64,000 nucleotides of DNA, taken from assembly GCA_002197995.1 (NCBI GenBank), contig NGZR01000001.1, forward strand, positions 10,807,501-10,871,500, read 5' to 3'. This document shows, piece by piece, positions 12,431 to 22,639 of this stretch (the first letter of the stretch is position 1; every line of letters begins with the position of its first letter). Made by a program: the position numbers and the translations under genes. Under the pieces are notes generated by a model. That model saw nothing but the letters and a program-made list of their open reading frames with translations. It was not told the DNA's origin and ran no database searches. The DNA comes from Gaeumannomyces sp. JS-464. Lineage: Eukaryota; Ascomycota; Sordariomycetes; Magnaporthales; Magnaporthaceae.

Positions 12431-14421
12431 GCGCGCGCATTTAAAACGGTTCCGAACTGCAAAACAAAAAAAAGCAAACGGCGGCGTTACGTAAACAAAA
12501 AAAGCGCGTTACGGGTGTTTAACTACCTAAAAATAAAAAAAAGCCGAAAGGCGGGCGGGCGCGCACTATATAAAAGCATAAAGCTAAAACGACCCCCAGT
12601 TTAACTATAACTACGAACGATGCGATAAGAAGCAAAAAGCGCGCCGGCTTCGGAAATTTAATAAAGAAAAACAAAAACGAACGCTAAAGTTAAAACGCGC
12701 CGGTTTAAACACGAAAATAAAAAAAAGCCTTAGCATAATAAGTTATTACCATGCTTAAAACTTAACTTTAAAAAAAAACCTGCGCGTATAACACGAAAAG
12801 AAAGCGGAATTAAAACGCGTTTTTATCGTTAAAGGACTTTTCCTTTTTAAGCTTAAAAAGGAACGGTACCGACGGGAAAAAAAGCTGCCGCCGCTGCGAT
12901 TAACATCCCGATAACGACGACGCTTTTTACGGTGCCGGGCGGCACGAAAAAAAGGCGACGGCTTATAACGCTTCGAGTTAAAATAATAAGCAAAACGACG
13001 ACGCGCCGAGCTTTTACCAAACTAAACACGGTTATTACTAGCCATTTAAATAATAACGTTAATAAGCCGGTTATCGCGCGCTTCGGCGCGACGCTCCGCT
13101 TTTATTTAAAACCTTTACGGACGATTAGCGACGCTATATTAAAAGCATACGGGGAAAGGCTAGTTATTTGCATAAAGCCGAAACTATAAATAAGCGTATC
13201 CATAAGCTATTAGCTTTAATTATTATAACGGAAAAAAAATACCAGCCGCATTGCTAAAAACCAAAGCGTTTTTCGCGGGGTTAGCATTTTAAATATGCTA
13301 ACGGTCGAAATTCGCGTTAATTTCGTTAAAAAATCGCGATTAATGCTAATAAGCAATAAAGTACTTGCAAATAAGGATTAATCGCAAACTTTTGCCGAAA
13401 AGGACGCTAAGCGTAAAAATATGTCGATTATTAGTCGTTATAACAAAAAGGTTACGCCGGGCACGGCGAAAGGCAAGGTTTAAAGCGTAAGTAACATTAA
13501 AAATGTTACAGCCCGTTGTTTTTCCTTTACGGCAACGGTCGCAAACTTATCCGGGTTGGTACTTTTTGCAAGCCACGACCCTAGTAACCTTCGACTTTTA
13601 AAGGCACGCGTTACACTTATACTTTTAATAAACGAAAGCCGCGTGCTTTTCGTTTAACGAGTTACCCGTTAAGTAATCGCGTTAATAACGCGACGGCTTT
13701 TATCGCGCTTATATTAAAAAACATAATAGGTTAAACACGGATAATAAACGGGCGCGGAAAAACTTACGCGTTTAAACGGATCGCCGTTACTACCGTTAAA
13801 AGGCGGAAAAAAAGCGGCAACGGCAGCAAACATCGTGGATAACGTGCGGGTAAAGGTTAGCGTTCGTAATAAAATAAAAGCGCGATAAATGCGGAAAAAA
13901 TTAAAGCTAAAAACGGGATCGCATAAAAGGGTAAAACGACGGCGGCGGCGAAATAAAGCGAGAACGTAACCGCAATAAGCAAAAAATGAAAACTATTAAC
14001 CAACACCCAAAAGGAAAGGCGGAAAAAGAACGGAAATGGTTAGGACGAAAAGCTAAAATCGAAACGATAACGAGCGAGAAAATTTTTTTAGCAAAAGCGA
14101 AGTCGTAAAAAGGATAAATAAGTTACGCGAAGTAACCAAAGGCAAACATAAAAAAGGGAAGGAAAAAGCAAGGCAATTAAAAACCACGAGGCAATTAGGA
14201 GGCAAACCGTCGCCACCGATAAAAAGGGAAGGAACGCTTGGGTTAAAACACGGAGGATTTAAACACCCATTTAAAGGCCGACCCGGGGCCGAACATACTA
14301 ATAACACCTTTTAATACGGCACGAGGCTTTTTAATAAAAGGGCCACTTATGTTAACGGAGCGCGCGAAAAACGGGAAAGGAACGAAACAATTAAAAAAGG
14401 CGAGCCCGGAGGAAGCGGCTA
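12431..14421 (+). other. G1 post-chromodomain tail with long, partly open plus-strand frames
   Basis: Almost 2 kb lie between the chromodomain and the 3' LTR, much more than usual for Gypsy elements. The plus strand has an uninterrupted frame at 12932-13189, and further low-stop stretches to about 14400, very rich in Lys/Arg; the remaining stops are mostly TAA/TAG, as RIP would make. It may be an extra, untypical 3' gene, a displaced gag-like protein, or simply low-complexity purine-rich DNA. No homologue recognised. Confidence 0.4.
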
Positions 14422-14601
14422 TGTTATAGTTCCGTGCTTTAAATACGAAAGTAACAGCTTAAGGGTTACCTTTAAGCCAATTCGTGTATATATAAAAACC
14501 ACATAACCTTTCCCATAGCCTTTTCTTTTTTCCTTTTTATTTTTTAAAATAACATTATTTTAACCCCTATTAGCGACCATTTAATGGCTAGGTTTATTAC
14601 A
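14422..14601 (+). repeat. 3' LTR of G1
   Basis: Partner of the LTR at 7329-7507, followed by the target duplication AATAA and then by the resumed pogo P1 sequence (GCGCTTTTTTTTCGG), which matches the uninterrupted copies near 22275 and 31731. Confidence 0.9.
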
Positions 14602-14904
14602 AATAAGCGCTTTTTTTTCGGATTTCGTTAATTTTCGAAAGTTAAGCTTGCTGTCGCATCGAGCAAATCGGCCGCAACGTCGGTCGCTTAATGTAAAAAT
14701 GGGGATTTGTAAAGCTTTGCTGCAATACGGGTGTTAAACTTCGAATTATTTTTTATTGTTTTAAAAGCAAAGATTACTTTGGATTTTTTGGATAACGAAT
14801 TTATCGCGTTTATGTTAAAATATGTGGGTGGGAAGTTAATAAACGCGTTAAGTTTAAAATTGTCCGACTTAGTAATATGTTCGACTTGGTAATGAAATAC
14901 GTTA

Positions 14905-15349
14905 ATATTATTACGGTTTTCGTTATAATTAGTGGTTTTTTCCGTTTTATTATTTAAAACGAAAAGGAAATTCCTTTTTTTGGTATATATATCGTTATTT
15001 AGTTGTTTTTTAAATTGCTAACCGTTTAAAGTTTTATTTAATTGTAAAACTAACATTAGTTTTAAAAATGGCCGTTTAATTTGCAATAAGTGCAAATTTT
15101 AACCATTTAACGGCAGGCATATCGTTATTATATCGGCTTATACGTGGGTGTTTTAAAATCGATAAAAGCCGTTTAATATCGTTAAAATTTTTAATATCGA
15201 TAGTAATTTTCGAAGGCATTTTAAAAATTAATAACGATAAAAATCGCTATAAATGGTTATAATAAGTTAATAAGTAGTAATTATAAGTAATAAATATAAT
15301 TTAATTTGTAATTTGGTAGTTAAAATGTAAAACAACGGAAATTTGTACG
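14905..15349. other. AT-rich stretch between P1 and P3, perhaps the rest of R1
   Basis: No gene identified. A minus-strand ATG at 15219 opens about 48 codons (MPSKITIDIKNFNDIK...) before a TAA, and coding-like sequence continues after it towards 14905. If P1 was inserted into R1, this is the N-terminal part of the R1 protein. The left end of pogo P3 should lie near 15350 by length, but no terminal repeat is visible there. Confidence 0.3.
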
Positions 15350-15461
15350 AAGAAAATAGTTAAATTTTAAAAAAGTTTAAAATTTTAAAAATTTCTTTTA
15401 CTTATTACTTAAAAATGTATTATTAATATTATTTTTAATTAAACGATTAATAAAAAACTAT

Positions 15462-15896
15462 TAACGTGGTTTATAAGCGGGTCGCGCAAATAAGCGAGTC
15501 GCGCACTTTAAAATTTTATATTAAACGCGATTTTCGTCACTTTTATTAACTCGGCTAATTTAATCCTAAATTTAACCAAATTTAAAAAGGTTATATTTAA
15601 CTAAATAAGAAATTTAATTTAATTTTTTTAAATTTTTATTATTACTTTTTTAACGTTAGTTTATAATACTGTGTAATATATAATATACAATATGCAATTA
15701 ACTTTAAAAGCGTATTAAAAAAAATCCAAGAAAATTAAATTAAATTTCCTATTTAGCTAAATATAACCTTTTTTAAATTTGGTTAAATTTAGGTTTAAAT
15801 TGGCCGAGTTAGTAAAAGTGTTAAAAATCGCGTTTAATATAAAATTTCGACATGCGCGACTTAGTAATATACGCGGCTCGCTAATAAACCACGTTA
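15462..15896. mobile_element. Foldback MITE-a (435 bp)
   Basis: Starts TAACGTGGTTTATAAGCGG and ends AATAAACCACGTTA. The whole element is close to one long inverted repeat: TTATATTAAACGCGATTTT near the left end is mirrored by AAAATCGCGTTTAATATAA near the right, and GGTTATATTTAACTAAAT by its complement. The short centre carries ACTGTGTAATATA. It has no coding capacity. The outer termini match the pogo copies, so it is probably mobilised by their transposase. Confidence 0.85.
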
Positions 15897-16247
15897 TTCG
15901 AAATTATATATATTAAATATTTTTACTTTTTTTTAATAAAATCCGCGTATTATATCCGGTTTTACCCGCAAGTGTTATATTGCTAACGAATCGTCGTTAC
16001 CCTTTTTTTTAACTTTTATAATCGCGCATTTTTATTAAACTATCCATTTAGATTTTTGTAATTTAAAATATTTCGTATTTTATTAATAATAAATAACTTT
16101 TAAAGTTAAACACGTGTTTTTTTTTTTAGCTTTTCGGCGTTTATTTAATATTTCGTTCGCCTTTTTAAACGTAAACATTTCAATTTAAAAAAGGGCCATT
16201 TTATACATTATCGCTTTCGTTTTTTTTTGCAATTTGGTTTATAACTG

Positions 16248-16746
16248 TGTTATAAACAAGCTTTTACTTTTAAAGTAAAGCCGTTTAAAAAGGGTGTTTA
16301 AAACAGTACGCTTGTTAAAAGGTTTACGAAAACTTAATAACAGTAGTTTAATTGCTCGCTTAAAAAGGTGCTTTAAAACTAACTTAAGTTAATTAATGCC
16401 GAGGTTTTAATTAAAACTACTTTAAATAGCAGGAAATTCATTTTTTATATACACGTTTTTTGCTTTTACGGGCTTTTAAATTTATAGCTTCGTTTAAAAA
16501 TTTAAAAATCGTTTTAAATTTATAACTTTGTTTAAAAATCCAAAAATCGTTTTAAATTTATAACTTTATTTAAAAATCCAAAAAGTCCTTTTAAATTTAT
16601 AACTTTGTTTAAAAACCCAAAAATTTAAAAAAACCTAGTTTACGTAACCCTATTACGTGCTTTTATATTTTTAATAATGCGGGGTAAAAGCACCGTTTAA
16701 AGCCCCTTTCGTTTTTGGTTATAAGGTTTGCATACTAGTCGTAATA
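16248..16746 (-). repeat. Left (3') LTR of G2, with 4-fold internal tandem repeat
   Basis: Starts TGTTATAAACAAGC and ends GTCGTAATA. At 16480-16630 a unit of about 38-45 bp (AAATTTATAACTTTGTTTAA followed by AATCCAAAAATCG) is repeated about four times. The other LTR has only one unit, which explains its shorter length (386 against 499 bp). Confidence 0.88.
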
Positions 16747-17699
16747 TTAGGTTTCCCCTTTTAAGCTAAGTTTTTTTAGCCATACTTTACTGCCCCGCTT
16801 TTCGTTAATTGGTAAATACTTTCCTTTTTTACCATTTCCCTTTCCCCTTTTTAATTAACAAACTGTTTGCTTAAGTGCGAAAACGTCCTTTTACGAAAAA
16901 AACTTTTTAACGTAAAAACCTTTTTACTTAAGTTATTTTTTTGCCGTTAAAATGCTTTTTTGTTTTTTTATTATAAGGTTTTAAAGCGTAAAAAGTGTAA
17001 AGCTTTTTTTTTAGAACTCGTTATAGTACGTAAAATGCCTTGATCGAAACCGTTTAAATTGCAACATTGTAAGCCTTTCTTTTAAATAGCTTCGTTTTAT
17101 TAGCTTGCAATACTAGCAAATAAAAGTTAAAGTTAAAACGTTAAAAAAAACGTCGTACTTTAAATAATAAGCTCGAACGTTTACGAAAGTAAAAAAAAAT
17201 GTGGTTTAAAAGAAAAATGCGTACGATCCGTTAGGAAATTAACGCCGTGGAGGAATTAAAACGGGTTAAACGGGAGGAAGCGAAATAAACGGCCGCGTAA
17301 GCCTTTACTAAGCTTTCCAATTTGCCAGCTTTCAATTTCCCTTTTTTATCCCCGAATTAGGCTAATTTTAAAGTTAACGCTAACTTTAACCTTTAAGTTT
17401 TACTTTAAGCCAGTGGGTTATTTTAATATAATCGTTCCACATTAAAAGCCGAGCTTAAACACTAGTGTTAACTTTTTTTAAAGTTTTCCGTTGGTACTTT
17501 TTAAAAGCTTTTAACGCACTTTTTAAGTTAGTTTTTTTTCCCTAAATACTTTTTTCAACTTCGTACTTTACCTATTTAACCAAGTAATGCTTAATCCCGT
17601 TAATTATATTTTTATTTAAAAAAATTTCGATTTTATATTTTGTTTTGCGTTAACTTTTATTAACTCGTTATTTTTAAAGCCCCGTAGCGTTAATTCGAA

Positions 17700-20350
17700 A
17701 AGGGAAACGTGAAAAACCGGGTGGGATTTTATAGTTAATAGCAATTAAAATTCGTAATTAACGTTCGAAATTTTTCGCAACGTTTTGAAAAATCTTGATT
17801 TTTTATGGTTTAATTTATTATTTAATCGTTTTGTTTTAATATTACGTCGAAAAAAATAAACGCTATCCTTTTTTCTAAAGGTCGGTTTTTCGATTCTTTT
17901 TATTAGCTTAGGTGGATATGCGTAATCGTAATTTTTCGAGCTTCGTTTGGAGTTGTTTATGCAGTTTAATAAGTTTTTCACTTGTAACTTTATTGCAAAA
18001 GCGTGTTTTCCTGTTTTAAGTTTTTTATACGCTGTTAGCGTAAACCCGTAGCTTGCATAAAACGGCGTAGCTTTTATATTTTTGTATATTAAATTGTTAT
18101 ACGCGAATTGTGCTATAAGAAATAGGTATCCCTAATTATTTTGTTTGTAATTAACGTAGTAACGTAAGTGTTATTTTATAGTTTAATTCGTTCGTTTTAT
18201 TTGCTTATCCGTTTAAAAATAATAGGTTATTAATAAAAAGTGTTTTTTTTAAATTAGCTGTAAATCCTTTTTAAAACTTGCTTATAAACAGTTTATTTTT
18301 ATTTGTAATTAACCGGTTTAACGTTTTGTATTTCGCTATTACGTTCCTAATAAAAACGTACGCTAACTTTTTAATACTGCTGCTTTTTTATATAGTAAAA
18401 ATAAAGCGTATTTAATAAGCTTGTTTACTACTATTAAAATGCTATCGTATTAAACATTTGTTATAAGCTTTCGTAATTTAAGTAGTTTAACGACAAAATT
18501 TATAATAACTTTTTGGTATACCTTGTTAAGCGTTAATAAAGCTGTAGCAATTTATAAAGTTTATGTTTACTGGTTTTGTTTTTTGCGTAGCTTTTATAAT
18601 CTTTAATTGCTTAATATACTTTAGCCCGGGTCCCCGTAAACCCGTAATATTGTTAAAGTCGTTTTTAAGTTTTGGTTACCTTTTAATATTTATAAGCTAA
18701 TTGTTTGTAAATCCGTTGGACTTTTTTAAAGGTTTACTTTTTCTGCTTATTTATTTTAGCTAGCGTTCGCTATGCCGGGATTAAAGATTTATTTAGCTTT
18801 TCAGTTAAAATTACGCGAATGTGTTTTAATATATCGACTTTATAGTCCGGTCGGCGGTTAAAAGTATCCGCCCGTTCGTTTTTCGACCTTTTCCGGTATT
18901 TAATCCAAATGTCGTAATTTTAAAGGAATTCGCTCCATTAAATTTGCCGTTTATTTAAACTTTTGCTAATAGTAAAGTGTAATAAGTTTTTATAATTTAT
19001 GTATATTACTATTTAATGTTTAACTTCGTATAAGTACGGGCGCTATTTTTCAAATGCTTGGATAATTGGAAAAAGTTTTTTATCGTGGATTTGGTAGTTT
19101 AGTTTTTAATCCGTTAAGCTTTTGCGAAAAAAAGCGCATAAATGCAATTTTCCCTTTTTATTTTTTTATTCGAATTGCTTTTTAATAGCGTAATCCGACG
19201 TATCGGTTTCGATTTCGAAAGGTTTTTTTAAGTTTAGCATTACTAGTATTAGTTTTTGCATTACGGCGTCGTGTAATAATTTAAAAGCGTTTTGTTTTTA
19301 TTTTTTCCAATAAAATTAAACGTTATTTTTAGTAAAATTCGTAAATAGTGCGGCCTTTTTGCTAAGGTTTTAAATAAACCGTTTGTAAAAGTTTAAAAAC
19401 CTTAAAAACCCTTGTATTTTTTTTTAACGTTCGTAAATACGGGCCATTTTTTAACCTTTTTAAGCTTTTAAGGTGTATAAAATTTTGTTTTAATATAATT
19501 ACAAACTTTAAAAAAGCAATCTTTTAAATGTGTTATTTACACCTTTTTAATTTAACGAAAAGCTTTGCTTTAAGCAGCTTTTAAAGCATTTATATATATA
19601 TATTGCTGGTATTTTTCCATTAACTTATTTTTTAAAAAAACCAAAATGTTATATAAATACGCGAATGTAAAAATGCCAAAATACTCGCGTAATACGTGGT
19701 TAATTATCTTTTAAAACGTGGCTAATGCGTTAATAAAACCAAAAGTTATTACTAAAAATTCGTAGCACTTTAATTTTATTTTAAATGCTGTTAACAACTT
19801 TTGGCCTTTTTTAATCCGTAATAAGCCGTAAACTTTACGTAAGTTTAAAAACCGTAAAATACTAGGCTTTTCCGAGCATATCTTTTAGCTCGTCGATAAA
19901 AAGCAAAAAATAACGATTTTTTATAATAGCTTTATTTAGCGGGCGGTAATCGATATATATTCGTTTCGTCCCTTTTTTTATCTTTTATAAAATTTTATAT
20001 TTTATTAAAAAGTTCGAAAGTTTAATAAACCTTTTTTCGTAAGTTTTCCTTTAATTGTTTTTTTTAGCATTTTTTACTATTAGGGGTTTAATTAGTACAC
20101 CTTTTAGTATTTAAATTACGCTTTTAGTTTAAACTTAATTTTAAAATCGAACGGTTTATATTTGGGAAATACGGTTATTAAATCCTTTTTAAACAACTGC
20201 TAATATTTAAAATATTTCTTTAAAACGTTTTTTATCCAGGTAACGAGCTTTGCTCGTTCGTTTAAATCGATATCGCTATTAAATAATTGCGAATTTATTA
20301 ATGTCGATTTCCGGGGTTAATTATTTTTTTACCCCGTCGTAACTGCCTTT
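17700..20350 (-). pseudogene. G2 pol: RT, RNase H, integrase and tail, RIP-inactivated
   Basis: Read on the minus strand. The RT entry motif RIYIDYRPLN lies at about 19965-19935. The catalytic box near 19660 reads F-A-Y-L-Y-N-I-L-V instead of YLDD. RNase H has F-E-I-E-T-D-T-S-D-Y-A at about 19223-19188. The integrase core follows. The frame 17981-17745, with F-R-K-K-D-S-V-Y-F, is the conserved post-integrase block that precedes a chromodomain in this clade and is found again in G3, G4 and G5. Stops at former Trp/Gln codons occur throughout. Confidence 0.88.
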
Positions 20351-20723
20351 TATAGCATCGCATGTTTATTGTTTAAAGTTTATAACTGCCGGACTTTTTT
20401 AACTGCTAATAGCTTTTCCCATTAAATTTAACCGGTGGTTTAATTTATTTGTAAATTATGCTTTTTAAATTAAAAAATGCTTAAATGATATTTTTTCTTC
20501 TTATATTTATAATATCCGAGGTTATTTAAAAGTGTTTTTATTAAAGTCGGAATTTAAAATAATTAGTTTTTATATCGATTTTTCCGTTATTAAACGTAAT
20601 TAGTTTCCTTTTTACAATGTTTAAACTATACGGTTATTGCTTTTTTCGTATTTAAAACCCGTACTTTTCGCTGTTTTTAGCGAAAAGTAGTTGTTTTTAA
20701 ACCCCGCTATTAATTATAACTCG

Positions 20724-22582
20724 TAACGTGGTTTACAAGCGAATAGCGCACATAAGCGAATGGCGCACCCACACCCGACCTCCGGTTAATTAACGCGTAT
20801 GCTAACCCAATAACGCCAGGAATCCATTTAAACTATTCGGAACTGTATATATCGGACATTTTTACTTCCTTTTAACAAATGCGCGCATTGTGTCCGGTTT
20901 TGCCGCAGGTGTTATATCGCCGACAAATCGTCGTCGCCCTCCTTTTTTAACCCCTATAATCGCGCATTTTTTACTGTAGCTATTCATTTAGCTTTTGCTG
21001 GTTTAAAACATTTCGTACCTCGTTTATAATAAATAACCCTCCGAGTTGGACACGCGTTTTTTTTGGCCTTCCGGCGTTTGCTTAATGCCTCGTTCGCCTT
21101 TCGTAGCTTAAAGCACTTTTTTTCCAAAAGGTTAACCCGATGCATAATTGCCCTGGCCCTTTTCGTTAATTAGTTTACAACCAATAGCATAAGTAACGGA
21201 AAGCTGCTTCGGTAATTGAAAATTCGAGTTTTAATATGTTCGGATTGCGAAGTTTCCTTAGCTATTTAAAGCGTTTTGGAGGTTTAAAGTTCGGCGTCGC
21301 TTAAAGGCTTTTTTAAAGGAGTTAAAATTCGTAACCTTACATCCAGCTTTTCCAAAACCGAATCCGGATTAAAAGGAGTAAAGCTAGCCTTTCGAAAGCT
21401 TTTTTAAATGTTTTTTTCGTTATAAAGTTAAAAAATGCCGCTTTAAACGCCGAAAGGAACTCGACTTTAGTTACGTGGTTAACGTATAACTTTATTAGGT
21501 TTTCGATTTGTTAACCGTACGCCTTTTTTAGCGGGCTAAAAATTTAACGTTAAGCGGTTAAAAGAAGTAAAACGAATGCGAAGGCATGCAAAGCGTAATA
21601 ATGTTATATTTTTGGTAATAAAACTTAAAATCCGTCGAATGGTAGCTTTTATGCCCGTTTAGCATTAACAAACGATGGGACCCTTTTTTGCGAGCTGCAA
21701 TGTGTTTATCGAAATGCCGAATTTATTTTAAACCGAGCTCGTTCGTAATCCACCCGTTAAAACTCGTTAAAAAACCTAGTCGCGTAAAAGGTCGGTTTTC
21801 GAGTACCAATTGGCCAAATGGTACTGCCCTTTAACGATAATAAAAGGGGGGATCGCTTAACCGCAATAGTTAACCCTTTGGATATTATAACCCATTCCCG
21901 GTTGCCAAATTGGATTAGCTTTGCTTTACCACGGCTTTTCGATATTGTAATAATTATAACGGCGGCGATTATGCCTATAAAAAAGCCGGTTTCGTCAAAG
22001 TTGTAAATATCGTTATCCAGGATGCCATATTTGGCTATAATGTTCCGTATAAAGTCGAACCACGCAAAAACGAGCTTGGGATTTTCGCATTTGGCTTTTT
22101 GGTAGTCGTACTTTCGAATTTAACGCGTGCCGAGCTTTGCGCGGCGCTTAACGAAGTTCGCGACCCAGTTTTTGCCGACGACGCCCGCGTCGCGTTCGGT
22201 AAGCAATCGGTTAGCCATATTTTTAACACCAAAAGGCCGGGGAGGGAATGCTCGCGAATTTAACTCGAATATGTACTTAATAAGCGCCTCCTTTTCGGAT
22301 TTTGCTAATTTCCGTAATTTGGGCATGCTATCGCGTCGAGCAGATTAGCCAGCGCGTCGGCGACGCAGCGTGGTTTTAGGAACGTCGTAAATTTTAGCTG
22401 CCGAACGCACATTTAATTATGCATTAAATTGGATTGCCCGTATGGTAAAAACAATTTTAGCTTCGTTAAATGTCGACGCCATTTGTGGTTGTTAAGGAAT
22501 TGGGGTTTAAAGTGGGAAACGCGAATCGCGATGAAAAACGCGCCACTCGCTTATGTGCGCCACTCGCTTGTAAACCACGTTA
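20724..22582 (-). mobile_element. Fot1/pogo-type transposon P2 (1859 bp), best preserved copy
   Basis: Terminal inverted repeats of about 45 bp: TAACGTGGTTTACAAGCGAA at the left and its complement ending TGTAAACCACGTTA at the right, with TA target sites, inside Gypsy G2. Within each terminal repeat a unit of about 16 bp (AAGCGARTRGCGCACAT) occurs twice in tandem. Several stretches of open frame of 60-70 codons survive, so it has suffered less RIP than the other copies and may be among the younger insertions. Confidence 0.93.
20870..22340 (-). pseudogene. P2 transposase (CENP-B-type HTH, DDE superfamily), broken
   Basis: N-terminal DNA-binding part at 22326-22120: KLAKSEKEALIKYIFELNSR, then RPFGVKNMANRLLTERDAG and WVANFVKRR, the helix-turn-helix pattern of pogo/Fot1 transposases. 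The catalytic region follows around 21.9-21.4 kb (former LDG-x-SHHSTDFE motif). The C-terminus near 20925-20880 is a zinc knuckle, CGKTGHNARIC, in which one upstream Cys has become Tyr. Stops interrupt the chain. In the family this enzyme cuts and pastes at TA sites. Confidence 0.85.
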
Positions 22583-22639
22583 GTTTTTTTTTAATGTTAT
22601 AACTTTATTATTATATGCCGGTATTAATCGTTATTTATC

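Larger units (their letters stand above)
7329..14601 (+). mobile_element. Ty3/Gypsy LTR retrotransposon G1, complete but RIPed
   Basis: Bounded by 179-180 bp direct repeats starting TGTTATA and ending TTTATTACA, inside pogo P1. The target duplication is AACAA (7324-7328) and AATAA (14602-14606), which differ by one C-to-T change. Plus-strand order: presumed gag (7.6-8.7 kb), protease, RT, RNase H, H2C2-type integrase, chromodomain, then an unusual 2-kb tail before the 3' LTR. At 7.27 kb it is close to full size for chromoviral Gypsy elements. All frames are broken by TAA/TAG, so it cannot move. Confidence 0.92.
5764..14904 (-). mobile_element. Fot1/pogo-type DNA transposon P1, split by Gypsy G1
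   Basis: Begins TAACGTAGTTTACCACC and ends ATACGTTA, the terminal sequence shared by all pogo copies here. Without the Gypsy insertion (7329-14606) the two pieces sum to 1565+298=1863 bp, the length of the intact copies. The transposase is on the minus strand: Cys/His knuckle near 5930-5960, DDE region near 6600-7100, helix-turn-helix part near 7150-7330 and continuing at 14607. It carries many stops (RIP). The left terminal repeat is of the CACCGA type, but the right one is of the TTACCAAGTCG type, so the copy looks chimeric between subfamilies. Confidence 0.85.
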
